Assembly: GCF_907165205.1 (NCBI RefSeq)
Contig: NC_058192.1
Location: 34,748,001 to 34,812,000 of the forward strand
Direction of reading: 5' to 3'
DNA: 64,000 bases
Origin: Coccinella septempunctata
Lineage: Eukaryota; Arthropoda; Insecta; Coleoptera; Coccinellidae
Shown: piece by piece, positions 1 through 10,640 of the stretch
Layout of the letters: every line of letters starts with the position of its first letter
Position numbering within the stretch: the first letter of the stretch is position 1
The notes under the pieces: model-generated
The model's input: only the letters and a program-made list of their open reading frames with translations
Database searches by the model: none
Told to the model about the DNA's origin: nothing
Position numbers and translations under genes: made by a program

Positions 1-2242
1 GTGGCCAATGACGACTCTCCCACCTGCTAATTCTCCAACTTTTCCTTTTGCTGAATTACTATTGAATTCGGGACTTCAGCAGCTGGTTTTCCAATCAACT
101 AGATACAGACATGGTCAAACACCTTCAACTTCAGATCTTATCATCACTTCTGATTCAGCGCTTTTGTCGGATATACAATATCTGCCTCCTCTCGGTACGT
201 CTTACCATGTTCTGGTGACGACACAGTTGCAATTTGTAGAGATTGTGTAGAAATGTAGGATGTGGATGAAATGTGGAACCGGTTTCCCAGAATCGTAGAT
301 GATGTAGTTGCCAATAATACAAAATGGTTCACTTCCAAGCAAAAACCTATTGAAGCCTTGGATTTGTGGGGATATTTTTAGGGCAATCAAGATCAAAAAA
401 GGTCTATGGCAGCGTTATATTCGAAGTGGCAACATAGCAGATTATCGGAATCACCGACGTTACTCCAATTACGTGTCATCTTTAATTTCATCCTCAAAAC
501 AACAGTTTGAGCATAATCTCGCCACATCCAAGAATTGAAAAAGGTTTTTCAAGTATGTGCGCAGCAATCTTAACAGCAAAATTTCTTTCCCAATGGTTCG
601 TGATGGGAACGGTAATCTTTGTTCAAATACAGTCGAGTCAGCTAATGTTCTCGCGGATTCACGGATTCATTTGCCTCTCACTTCTCGAAGGAGACAACTT
701 CCACTATACCTCAAGTTAACTCCCCTCGCTGTCCTTTCGATTAGGACGATGTAGTTTTCTCTGAAGAACTTGTGAAAAACACCTAGCCGCTTTGGATGTT
801 TCTTCTGCTCCAGGTGGCTATGGGATCGCGCCACTTTTACTTTCACGTTGTCCCAAAGGTTTCGTAAGGCCTCTATGCCTTATGTTTAAAAGATCTTTCC
901 AAACAGCCACATTAAGATCTGACTGGCGATCAGCAATTGTTACACCAATTCACAATAGAGGAGATAAGAACTTTCCTCCAATTATCGGCCCATAAGTTTG
1001 CTCTCAACAGTTGCCAAGTGTTCGAACGTATGGTGGCAAATCAAATTTTGGAGTTTGATGATTCTAACCACTTAATCCCGAAAGAACAACACGGTTTCAT
1101 TCCAGGCCGGTCAACTCTCACTAATCTCCTCTCTGCGGTAAATGATTGGAGTAAAGCGCTCGACGAGGGAATTCCGATAGACGTCATATATCCAGACTTC
1201 TCGAAAGCCTTCGATCGTGTGCCTCACAAACGATTGCTCAAAAAAATTAGAACACCTTGGGATACGTGGCCTCCTGTTACTGTGGATTGAATCTTTTCTG
1301 AGTCAAAGAACTTTTAAGGTTAAGGTTGGCAGAGATTAATCGTCGACAGGGATGGAAGTGCTGAGTGGTGTGCCGCAGGGATCGGTTCTTGGACCAATCC
1401 TTTTTCTCCTGTATACGGCCGATTTTTCTAGTTTTATTGGGCCCGAGTGTCTGTTGTATGCTGACGACACTAAAATATACGGAGTACCATCATTAAATAT
1501 CAATCAGCTGCAGCTCGATCTTGACTCTATCGTTCAGTGGACAAGGGACTGGTTGTTTCCACTCAACATTGGCAAGTGTTGTGTCTTGCACATGGGCAGG
1601 AGAAACCCTCATATAACGTACACACGCAAGACTGTTAACACGATTGAGTTGCGAAGGGATTTAGGGTTGATTGTCACTCCCAACCTGGACTGGTCACAGC
1701 GTATTTCATCTGTTTGTGCTAAAGCTAAAAGAATATCTTACATGCTCCAAAGATCCTTCAGTTTCTGAAGCGTCCAGACAATGAAATTGCTATACGAGAG
1801 CTACGTGAGACCACTACTTCTACGCCGCTCCCGCTTGGTGGGTGGCTCTCCAGAGTGATAGAGGTCTACTGGAGTCCATCCAGAGGTGGTGTACTAGGAT
1901 TCCGTTCTCTTCCCATAATCGACCCGTCTATGCTACTATGAGGAACGTCATGCAAGAAGCGACTTAATAGTAACATTCCGTGCCATAAATAATATAGTAA
2001 CATTCCGTGCCATAAATAATAAATTTGGAGTTGATCTGCGTCATCCATTCGAATTCAATAGGAATAATCTCGAAGGACATCCCCATAAGCTGGCCGAGGA
2101 ACTTTTTCGGACTACACGTCAGAACTTTCTATCGAACGGGGTCTTCGATCAGTGGAATGGTTTTCCCAGACCTGTGATTGAGTCCAGTAGTGTGAACGCC
2201 TTCAAGTACCGTTATGATAAGTGGAAACAGAGTGCTTTGTGA
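1..2242 (+). pseudogene. LINE ORF2 remnant: endonuclease end, reverse transcriptase, C-terminal region
   Basis: The 8-250 frame resembles the end of an AP endonuclease (a DLIITSD-like segment followed by LPPLG and H). The frame at 937-1290 holds the RT palm entry, with the HGFIPGRST and DFSKAFDRVPH motifs. The frame at 1352-1768 has SGVPQGSVLGP followed by the catalytic YADD box near 1456-1467. A C-terminal stretch typical of this group is readable from about 1990 to a TGA at 2239-2242. At least four frame changes or stops break the gene. Within the Jockey superfamily I cannot decide the clade (CR1, Jockey or Rex-like). No RNase H domain was seen. Confidence 0.85.
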
Positions 2243-2400
2243 AGTGTGCTTTCACCACTAATACTAATATACTGTAGAAAACTTAGGGATTCTCTCGTTA
2301 TTTTTACGGTACGTTTTCTTTTACATATTTTTAGATGTGCAACTTATTTTTATACACTTGTGAGTATATAGGTTTTTAACCTCTACTCTTCAACATTAGA

Positions 2401-2419
2401 TAATAATAATAATAATAAT
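2401..2419 (+). repeat. (TAA)n tail of the LINE / microsatellite
   Basis: Six TAA units directly follow the LINE 3' UTR. The adjoining downstream sequence starts the R4/Dong-like element. Confidence 0.9.
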
Positions 2420-2621
2420 GTAATGTCTGGCCTGCTTGGCAGCTATCTGTTAGATGGCCTGCCGGGTAGCTATCGTAACGACATAGACGGTGCAGCCAGC
2501 CACGCCTGCTGTCCGCAGTCCCATTCCTTTTTACTCTCTCTTTCACATCCTTTATAGGGGTGCTCTTTCTGCTCTCATTTCTCTACCCCTCACCTAAACC
2601 GAGAAAGGGGAGCACAAAACC

Positions 2622-3766
2622 ATGGAAATGGTGATAACGAGAAGTCTCGGAAACAAGTCGCTGCCTGGGGATCGTGAGGGCATGTCTGGAGTCGGCGCTG
2701 GACATGACGTCGGTGGCAGGATGTTGAGGAAGCGGGCTCCTGCTGCAAAAGAAGCTACAGCTCCAAAGCAACAACAGCAACTAACGAGTTCAATTCAATT
2801 GCCGACTCGAACCGTTGAAGGTGCTGCGCAAAATATTCAGCCAGTGTTCACCCAAGCGGGGTTAGTTAGAAAGCGCATGAAGTGGACGTCCATGAATGAA
2901 ACTATTGAGCGCATATATAACTCCATCACGGGACTAGGGCAGAACACTATAGGAAAAGGCTCCATGGGGAATTCTGCAACGCCTACCCAAATCTCAATGT
3001 CACTGAACAACGTGTGGCCGACCAGTAATTCTGAGAAATTAACTAATACCAACGGCCCTAATCGACGCAATTAAACGAGAACTTCAGCGTCCGCTAGCAA
3101 TAGAGAATGACACCAACACCTCTGATAAAATTCACATCCCTGGGCAACAACACCTAGAAGACATTGATACTGAAAGTCCATCTTGCAACGCAAGTGAGCC
3201 TGAACACCAGGACGATAGGGAAGAGCTCCACCGACAAGTTGACTCTGACATGAGGAGATACTTCGCCGAACTGGAAGGGACAGATCCTCTTCATCGAATA
3301 GCACCACCCCGACCACATCCAAGAAACTGTCACTTATAATCGACATCTTGAATAAGGACGTTTTACCCGAGTACCTACAGAACGGAAGTTCATTGGAATA
3401 TCTGCATCTAGTTTTTTACTGTGCAGCGCTAACGACAGCGAAAACCATAGGGGCAAAAATTCGATGGTCCAAATTTACACAAATTACACGCGCCAGCATG
3501 GCAGAAACGTCTTCAACAAAAAACAGAAAGGCTAAGAAGAGACATTGGACGACTGACGGAGTACTTGAACGGGAATCGAGGAAGAAAGGTTGTGAAAGCT
3601 GCCAAAGAGATCATGGATACAAACAGGATGCTACAGCTCACCATTGCCTCGACACTCTGAAGCAAAAATTAAGTCTGTATGCAGAACGCCTGAGGAGATA
3701 TAAAAGCAAATATAGCCGAAAAAGAGACAATAATTCATTCGAAAAGTAGGAAGAAACTTTCTTCCG
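2622..3766 (+). pseudogene. R4/Dong-like element, N-terminal part of the ORF
   Basis: Two open stretches, 2622-3074 (150 codons from an ATG) and 3348-3749, plus an out-of-frame stretch between them, form a polar, Lys/Arg/Gln-rich region. It contains an RMKWTSMNETIERIY-like segment and, further on, LEYLHLVFYCAALTTAKTIG. Such segments precede the RT in R4-type elements. No zinc finger of the R2 type was recognised at the N-terminus, though decay could hide one. Assignment rests mainly on position and on the joined RT/RLE pieces downstream. Confidence 0.5.
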
Positions 3767-4006
3767 GCCACTCACATCGTCTGATGGAGAAAATGGAAAG
3801 TTACCACCAAAGGAAGCCATTGAACAATTCTAGATCGAACAATTACACTGATCGACAAAATTATAGCTTTGTTCTCCCACCTAAGGAAAATATATATATT
3901 TTGAATCTTCGTAGCCAAGGTATAAACGCACGATAAATAAAAAGTGGAAGTTAGCTCTTGTTGTTTTTTAATAATTATATTCATGATTTTCAACAAAAAC
4001 AATGCA

Positions 4007-5016
4007 TTATAATATTTGCAATGGTGTAAAAGATTCCGATCGCTTAGATCTTTTGTCTTTTCTGCTGTAGGACGACTCCAGTATTTCTCTAACGATGGAC
4101 CAACAATAATCATCAAGCATAGAGGGTTCCCCTTTGCCTTGGTAGCGTTTTTCGAATGACGCGATGTCTTGATGGAATCGCTCTCCATGCTCGTCACTTA
4201 CGGCTCCCATATTTTGTGGAAAGAAATTAATATGTGGTTGCAAAAAGTGTATTTTTAAGCCCGTTTGCAACAGCCGAGAATTCTCTAGAGAATTTGCTCG
4301 AAAATTCATGCGCCGTGAATTATATACCGTTGCATACGCACTTTCGGTAGAATTCTCTGTTCAGTTGCATACAAAATAATCTCTGCCGTTTTCTTGCGAG
4401 AATTTTGTAGAGAATTCTCCAGAGAATTCTCGGCTGTTGCAAACGGGCTTTAAGGACATGTTGCATCCCATTTTTTGATGAGCCTGTAACATCGTTTTGA
4501 CGATATTTACATATTGCGGAGATTTGTGATGGCCAAGAAAATTTTTGGTCACTTCTACAAAGGACAACCAGGCTTCTTTTTCAAAGTCATTCAATGCTGC
4601 CAGAAACCGAACTTGTTTCAATAGTTTGTTTATTTTATAAAGTATCGTAGGGTACAGAAGTGCGAACATGGACAATTCACGCATGTCATTTATTTTGATA
4701 ACGGGAGCTAAACAAACGTAAGTACTATTATTTTTGTAATAAGGTGAGGAATACCTAACAAAAAAAAATATAAATCTCTTAGGTGGGACATGTTGCATCC
4801 CATTTTTTGATGAGCCTGTAACATCGTTTTGACGATATTTACATAGTGCGGAGATTTGTGATTGCCAAGAAAATTTTTGGTCACTTCTACAAAGGACAAC
4901 CAGGCTTCTTTTTCAAAGTCATTCAATGCTGCCAGAAACTGAACTTGTTTCAATAGTTTGTTTATTTTATAAAGTATCGTAGGGTACAGAAGTGCGAACA
5001 TGGACAATTCACGCAT
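4007..5016 (-). pseudogene. Fragment of a transposon-associated insect gene family (function unknown)
   Basis: Read on the minus strand, the segment encodes FEKEAWLSFVEVTKNFLG then KMGCNMSL, and on the far side of the MITE IHFLQPHINFFPQN, AVSDEHGERFHQDI, KRYQGK and LDDYCWSIVRE. This block occurs in many uncharacterised insect proteins that look transposon-derived; I know no biochemical function. The MITE (4258-4449) lies exactly between the Leu of CNMSL and the following Lys codon region. Removing it with one TTA copy leaves an uninterrupted frame, so the break is a clean insertion. The N-terminal exon-like portion is present twice (tandem duplication). The rest of the gene is missing. Confidence 0.6.
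4258..4449. mobile_element. 192-bp MITE with TTA target duplication (PIF/Harbinger-like)
   Basis: Long terminal inverted repeats start AGCCCGTTTGCAACAGCCGA at 4258 and end with the complementary sequence at 4449. They run on for roughly 35 bp with few mismatches. TTA flanks both sides (4255-4257 and 4450-4452). A 3-bp TTA/TAA duplication is the hallmark of PIF/Harbinger MITEs. There is no coding capacity. Confidence 0.8.
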
Positions 5017-5119
5017 GTCTTTTATTTTGATAACGGGAGCTAAACAAACGTAAGTACTATTATTTTTGTAATAAGGTGAGGAATACCTAACAAAAAAAAT
5101 ATAAATCTCTTAGGTGGGA
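4454..5119. repeat. Tandem duplication, period 332 bp
   Basis: The segment starting GGACATGTTGCATCCC at 4454 recurs at 4786 with only a few differences. It ends each time at a CTTAGGTGGGA boundary. The unit covers the N-terminal piece of the minus-strand gene fragment and its upstream non-coding part. Confidence 0.9.
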
Positions 5120-5123
5120 GAAC

Positions 5124-5456
5124 CCTTGTTGAATAGTGTTATCAACGAAACCTCATTTCAATGGATGGATTGAAAATGAAAAATCTGAAACTATAAAATA
5201 TGAGCCGATGCTGCATGACATGATCCCAATTGAAGAAGTAAAAACAGCTATCAGAGGACTACACAACTGGAAAGCACCTGGCCCTGATGGATTACAGAAC
5301 TTCTGGATCAAGAAACTTTGGATCATGCATGACAAATTGACCTCCGCAATAAATTATGTCATTGAAAATCCTGAAAGAATGCCAGTATTCCTTACACATG
5401 GCACAACATACCTGTTACCTAAAGACCGAAGGAATACAGAAGACCCTTCCAAGTTT
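5124..5456 (+). pseudogene. R4/Dong-like element, start of the reverse transcriptase
   Basis: The frame opening at 5136 contains IEEVKTAIRGLHNWKAPGPDG and then an LP-K segment. These are the RT fingers motifs of R4/R2-type elements (the NWK-PGPDG box). The homology stops at DPSKF (about 5456), where foreign sequence begins. The expected continuation, a PITCLPTMYK segment, is found at 8361, so the 2.9 kb between is an insertion rather than a replacement. Confidence 0.75.
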
Positions 5457-5819
5457 CTCGTATTCCTCAACTTGTCCTTTGAAATTCGTGAAACATCACC
5501 ACAGCAAAATAACAATTTTCAGATGACAAAACTAACTGAATCGTTAATTTTCATCCGTTAATCACTATTAGTAAAGTACCTTACTTTCCAAATAACCTCC
5601 GATCAAACCAGATACAAATTGAACAATGAACTAAAGTAACTAAATTATTCGATTCGAATCTCCACCGCGCGTTCGATTGTGAAAAAGTTCAACATAATAC
5701 GGGCTTGTTTTGCGAAGTTATCTTCGCGGACCGTAAAAAAATATCCGATCGAAGTTTCACCATTGATACGTCCGTTCTAACGGCGGTGATCCGGATTTTG
5801 AGTGTTGCACACGACACAC
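5457..5819. other. Unassigned sequence between R4 fragment and BEL/Pao repeat
   Basis: No gene or known repeat was recognised. The stretch is not homologous to the R4 frame and is absent next to the right-hand BEL repeat, so it belongs either to a deleted part of the BEL element or to a separate insertion. Confidence 0.4.
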
Positions 5820-5919
5820 TGTTGTGGTCGGAACTAGCAAAATAGTAGCATATGAAAACAATATATAGTTGTCAATCTAATAATTAATAATTTATCAATT
5901 TGTCATAATATTTTGAAAT
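5820..5919 (+). repeat. Left LTR remnant of BEL/Pao element
   Basis: Starts TGTTGTGGTCGGAACTAG and matches 8223-8315 with a few substitutions and a short extra TAAT. The BEL/Pao coding sequence starts directly after it. Confidence 0.7.
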
Positions 5920-6530
5920 CAGTAATGTCTATATTTGACCCTCTTGGTATTATCTCTTACCTTGTAGTAAAAGGGAAGTTTTTGATGCAGCACATTTGGC
6001 AAGCCGGGGTTAGCTGGGACGAAGAAATTGCCCATAGTTTTGGAGAAAGATGGAAAAAATTATTGGTTCAAATCAGTAAAGTATCAGAAGTTCGGATACC
6101 AAGATGTTATAGCCTATTGATACCTCAGGCAGAGATGATTGAACTGCACACTTTCACTGACAGCAGCAAAGAAGCTTTTGCAGCTGTAACTTATCTGAGA
6201 ATTAAGTCTGAAGAAAAAATTGAGATTTCGTTAGTTAGTTCTAAAACAAGAGTAGCTCCATTAAAACCCATATCAATACCAAGGCTAGAACTTCAGGGTG
6301 CAGTTTTAGGTTGCAGATTATCAACAACCATTTCAAAATCTTTAGAGATTCCTATACATAGAACGTACTTCTGGACAGATTCAACTTGTGTTTTGGGATG
6401 GATAAGAAGTGATGGAAAAAAGTTTAAACAATTTGTGGCTCGACGTATAGGGGAGATAGAGAAAAAAGTTGTTCCAAAGATTGGAATTAGATCCCATCAG
6501 AACAAAATCCTGCTGACTTAGCTACAAGAG
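5916..6530 (+). pseudogene. BEL/Pao Pol: end of RT and RNase H region
   Basis: The frame begins with SIFDPLGIISY, the classic segment at the RT/RNase H border in Pao-type Pol. It continues with LHTFTDSSKEAFAAV, SKTRVAPLKPISIPRLELQGA and TYFWTDSTCVLGWI, which are conserved Pao RNase H motifs including the TDS acidic residues. It stops near 6521 shortly before the region leading to the integrase. The RT itself (including its catalytic box) is missing because of the deletion. Not functional. Confidence 0.9.
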
Positions 6531-6600
6531 AAAACTCCACCCAAAATTTAGACCTCTGGCTACAGGGATCTAGTTTCTTGAAATCATCTGAAGACACTTC

Positions 6601-8165
6601 ATGGTTCATGGTGTAAAAATTGATATTGAAATCGAAAATTCATCAGTTATGAATGAAAAATGCTCACCTTCCAGATGCATAGTAATCAAACAACCTATTG
6701 AAACGACAGTTCTTCCAGATGTTCAAAGATTTTCGAAATTTAATCGTTTAATAAAGAGTACAGCAACAGTTCTCAGGGCAGTGGAAATTTTTAGATGTTC
6801 GATCTCAAAAATTAATTCGGCAAATATATCAAAGGAGAAAAATATTACGAATGAAGATATGAAAAAAGCTTTGGAATTATTCATCAAGAAATCACAGTTC
6901 GATTGTTTTGGGAAAGAAATTGAGGACTTGAAAAAAGGGAAGAAAATTGATAAGAAAAGTGTACTAAATTCGCTCTCCGTACAAGTAAAACATGATTTGT
7001 TACTCCTGCAAGGGCGGACCAATTTATCATCAGAGATGAATGAAAATACCAAAGAACCGATTATTTTATCTGCAAAACACAGATTCACTCGCTTATTGAT
7101 ACAACATTATCATGAAAAATATACCCATCAAGGAATCGAAACCATCTTGAATGAACTGCGACAGAAATACTGGATTTTAAATGCAAGATCAGCATTGAAA
7201 TCAGTTCTGAAGACGTGTAATAAATGCAAACGAGAAAGATCTAAACCTGCGCCACCGTTGATGGGACAAATTCCAGACGTTAGATTAACAAAAGGGAACA
7301 GAGCTTTCGTGAATACTGGAATGGACTATTTCGGTCCAATCATGGTCAAGATTGGAAGGCGAACTGAAAAACGTTGGGGTGTGTTATTTACATGTCTTGC
7401 CGTGCGAGCCATTTTTCTGGAGTTAGCACACACCATGACAAGTAGTTCTAGTATACAAGCTATCATGAGGTTCACGGCGAGAAGAGGAACTCCGGAAATG
7501 GTAATCTGCGATAATGGAACTAACTTGAAAGGTGCTTCTCGAGAATTGAAAAAAGAACTGGAGAAATTGAATATAAATGAGATAGAAGAAATATCATTAT
7601 CGAAAGGTTTATCACGTTCAAGTTCAATCCACCTGCTGCGCCTCACATGGGTGGCGTGTGGGAAAGATTAGTTGGATCAGTAAAAAGAGTTATAGGCAAA
7701 ATTTTATATCAGCAAAATTTAAGAGAAGAAACTTTGCTCACATTCCTCGCAGAAGCTGAATATATTGTGAACTCAAGACCCTTGACGAGAGTATCTTCAG
7801 ATCCAGACGATTTGGAATCAATTACACCAAATCATTTCCTTTTTGGATCTTCTGATGGTTTAGGACCCCCACTACCACAGATGATGGATGGAAGAATAAT
7901 TCGAAAGGAATGGAAAAAATCACGAGCCCTGACAGAGTCATTTTGGAATCGTTGGGTTAAAGAATATCTGCCAACTCTTACGAAAAGAAGCAAATGGACA
8001 AACGATCAAAAACCAATTGAAATCGGAGATATAGTATCGATAGTACATGATTTAATGCCTCGATTCAATTAGAAATTAAGAAAGGTTATCAGAACACATC
8101 ATGGCATCGACAACAGGATAAGAGTTGTAGATGTGAAGACGGCCACCCAGGAATATCGTTGACCA
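6601..8165 (+). pseudogene. BEL/Pao Pol: integrase with zinc-binding domain
   Basis: The 356-codon frame at 6601-7671 holds an HHCC-like zinc-binding region (HYHEKYTHQGIETIL, then CNKCKRER). The catalytic core follows: GMDYFGPIMV supplies the first Asp and VICDNGTNLKGA the second. The Glu-bearing segment HMGGVWERLVGSVKR and the C-terminal domain (NHFLFG, SRALTESFWNRW, GDIVSI) are in the overlapping frame 7647-8072. An indel around 7600-7650 therefore breaks the core, and a stop at 8070-8072 cuts the last part, which stays recognisable to about 8165. Confidence 0.9.
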
Positions 8166-8222
8166 GTACATAAAATTTGTCGTTTGAAAATTCAATGATA
8201 ATTTTATGCTGGGCTGGAGAAA

Positions 8223-8315
8223 TGTTGTGGTCGGAACTAGGAAAATAGTAGCATATGAAAACAATATACAGTTATCAGTCTAATAATTTATCAATTTGTC
8301 ATAATATTTTGAAAT
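8223..8315 (+). repeat. Right LTR (5' portion) of BEL/Pao element
   Basis: Matches 5820-5919, starting with TGTTGTGGTCGGAACTAG directly after the degenerate end of Pol. The rest of the LTR probably continues to about 8355. Confidence 0.65.
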
Positions 8316-8360
8316 AATAAAACGATAAGTTCAGTAAAAGTATTTTGATCTGAACACCGA

Positions 8361-10245
8361 CCAATCACATGTCTTCCAACGATGTACAAATTAATCACAT
8401 CGTGCATTTCAAACCATTGCGAAAGGAATAACATCATCGCCATGCAACAGAAAGGATGCACCAAAGACAGCCGAGGGTGCAAAGAACAACTAATAATAGA
8501 TTCAGTTATCTGCAATCAAGCGTTCTCCAAGCGGAGGAATCTTTACGCTGCGTACATAGACTACAAAAAAGTATTCGATTCTATACCTCACGAATGGCTC
8601 TTGACGATCTTAAAGATTTACAAGGTGGATCCCAATATTGTTGAGTTCCTGAAAAACGCCATGTCAACCTGGCGTACTAGTCTTCAGATGAAAGCAGCAG
8701 ATTGCTCCATTACAACTTACGATAGGACCTATTCCAATAAGACGCGGAATTTTCCAAGGAGATTCGCTGAGCCCTCTGTGATTCTGCATGGCCCTGAATC
8801 CCTTGTCTTATAGATTGAATTTTACGAACTACGGATTTTCCATCAAGAGCGGCAGTAGAACTATGAAGAAACTCTCCTTTACATGGACGATTTGAAACTC
8901 TACGCATCTACCAAAAAACAAATGCAACAGACGCTTAAAATGGTGGAAGGATTCTCGGAAGACATCAAAATAAAATTTGGACTAAAAAAATGTCGACTGC
9001 TGAACATGAAGAGAGGGAAAATAGAAGATGGTACGTTCAAACTCAAGGAAGGTGCAGAAATTGAAGCATTAAAGGAAACAGACACATACAAGCCAGATGA
9101 ACAAAGAATTAACGGAGGGGTTCACCCGAAGATTGAGAAGGATAATGAGAACTGGTCTTAACAGCAAGAATCTGATAAAAGCGATTAATACCTACGCTTG
9201 CTCGGCGCTGAGCTACTCATTTGGTATCATCTCTTAGACCACTACCGATTTAGCAGCCCTAGAGAGAAAAATAAGGACGATGCTGACAAACCATAATAAA
9301 CACCACCCCAAAAGCTGAATAGAACGGAAAGAGCTGCCACGACACCTCTGGGGTAGAGGAATTGTTGACTTGTCCAACCGCATGCCCCAGGAAATTGAAG
9401 GACTTCGAAGATATTTCCTGAACAAGGCTGCTTCGTTAGAACTCCATAGAGTAGTTTGTGTTGCTGATACTTCTACACCGTTAAAGCTACAGCAGGACCA
9501 CTTGGAAACCGTCGAACACTCTGCAGAAAGTAAAATGCAGAAACTGATTGGCAAACCTTTGCATGGAAGGCACCAAAACAAGGTCAATCATGATTACGTC
9601 GACATATCTGCGTCGAACTACTGGTTGACTTCCGGAAGGTTGTTTGTCGAAACAGAGGGCTTCAATCTCGCCATCAAGGACCAGGTGATCCCAACAAGGA
9701 ACTATATGAAATATATTTCCAAGGATGCTTCAGTGGAGGACGATAGCTGTCATTATGGCTGTGCAACACATGAAACTATCCAGCACATCACCGGGGGATG
9801 TCAGACGTTCTCGGGCACGTAGTACAAAAGTAGACACGATGCTGTTGCCAAGATTCTTCACCAAGAATTGGCACTAAAACACCAACTTCTAAGTTCGAAA
9901 AAGGTTCCTTATTACAATTACCATCCGGATGCTGTATTGCAAAATGAACATCACAAGCTCTACTGGGATCGCACGGTTCTCACAGACCGAAAAATAACCC
10001 ACAATAGACCAGACCTCATATTGCTCAATAAGGATGAGGACAGAGCACTATTCATCGATGTGGCGATTCCAAATAATAACAATCTTCTAGATAGGCATAC
10101 TGAAAAAATTTCAAAATACAGAGATCTTGTTGAACAAATCAGGAGACAGTGGAAGCTGAAATATATCAAGGCCATCCCTATTGCCATTTCATCTACAGGC
10201 CTGATACCAAAGAAACTACTAGATAACTTGAGGAAACTTCAGTGA
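8361..10245 (+). pseudogene. R4/Dong-like element: reverse transcriptase, CCHC motif and restriction-like endonuclease
   Basis: Reading resumes with PITCLPTMYK and HCERNNIIA. AYIDYKKVFDSIPHEWLL (RT motif A) follows in the frame to 8813, and motif B (FQGDSLSPL-like) is shifted to another frame near 8750-8780. The catalytic box survives only in degraded form near 8880. The downstream frame 9370-9822 contains a C-x3-C-x7-H-x4-C zinc motif (CHYGCATHETIQHITGGC). The frame 9868-10245 contains the endonuclease core RPDLILLNKDEDRALFIDVAIP, a PD-(D/E)xK type site. Several stops and shifts kill the copy, although the endonuclease frame itself is open to TGA at 10243-10245. Such endonucleases nick the target DNA for target-primed reverse transcription. 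Confidence 0.85.
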
Positions 10246-10640
10246 GGCGAAAATATCTATAGTCATGCAGAAGGCGGTACTCCTGGGAACGGCGAGAACT
10301 GTACACAAGTACATGGGGAATGCAGAGAAACACCGTCTGCTCCGACAGGAAGTACTGGTGGAGCAGGAATCCAACCGACGCCAGGGAGCCGAGGAGCCGG
10401 ACCCGACCATCACCACGAGCCTGAAAACCTGGAAAGGGCTCCAACAGAGCTTAATCCTTTTGATATCTGAGATATCTGGGATAAGTGAATTTTCCTCTGG
10501 AGAGAAGTGTGAAAGCCGCAAGGCTAAAGTCATAACTCAAAATTGTGATTCGTATTGATGTTGATGTTTTGTGTTGTAATATAATTTTTATCGGTTTTTA
10601 CTGAAAGACTCTGAAGAAGAATAAAAATATTATTCAAAAG
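10246..10640 (+). pseudogene. R4/Dong-like element: C-terminal end and 3' UTR
   Basis: A frame starting at 10265 reads QKAVLLGTARTVHKYMG, a segment that closes the ORF in many R2/R4-type elements. It is shifted relative to the endonuclease frame. AT-rich sequence to about 10640 is taken as the 3' UTR; no clear tail was seen. Confidence 0.55.

Larger units (their letters stand above)
1..2419 (+). mobile_element. Decayed non-LTR retrotransposon (Jockey/CR1-group), 5' end outside window
   Basis: Pieces of one LINE can be followed in order on the plus strand: the end of an AP-type endonuclease, reverse transcriptase fragments, the C-terminal region and a (TAA)n tail at 2401-2419. Frame changes and stops separate the pieces, so the copy is dead. 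The 5' part lies left of the window. The tail is immediately followed by the start of an R4/Dong-like element, which suggests the latter inserted into or next to the TAA repeat. Confidence 0.85.
3871..5123. mobile_element. Insertion with 15-bp perfect terminal inverted repeats carrying a gene fragment
   Basis: The sequence GTTCTCCCACCTAAG at 3871-3885 is repeated as its exact reverse complement at 5109-5123. Everything between differs from the surrounding LINE, whose reading resumes shortly after 5123. Inside are a minus-strand gene fragment, a 332-bp tandem duplication and a MITE. No transposase is visible, so it would be non-autonomous. A target-site duplication was not clear, and an incomplete copy of the terminus (CTTAGGTGGGA) also occurs at the internal duplication border near 4779-4789. 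The alternative is a rearranged segment without true transposon ends. Confidence 0.5.
5820..8360 (+). mobile_element. Internally deleted BEL/Pao LTR retrotransposon
   Basis: RNase H and integrase of the BEL/Pao superfamily lie between two about 95-bp copies of the same sequence (5820-5919 and 8223-8315), interpreted as the 5' portions of the LTRs. The left copy runs straight into the RNase H coding region. The rest of the left LTR, gag, protease and most of the RT therefore appear to have been lost in one deletion. The element lies inside the R4/Dong-like LINE. The right boundary (about 8360) is set by the return of LINE homology. Confidence 0.75.
2421..10640 (+). mobile_element. R4/Dong-like non-LTR retrotransposon, interrupted twice
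   Basis: Three separated segments (2421-3870, 5124-5456 and 8361-10640) read as one element once the insertions at 3871-5123 and 5457-8360 are set aside, giving about 4.06 kb. That is close to the size of Dong/R4 elements. The RT lacks an upstream AP endonuclease. Instead there is a CCHC motif and a PD-(D/E)xK restriction-like endonuclease downstream of the RT, which defines the RLE-bearing LINEs. Frameshifts and stops make the copy non-functional. The 5' end abuts a TAA repeat, which agrees with the known preference of Dong for TAA repeats. The 3' end near 10640 is approximate. Confidence 0.75.
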
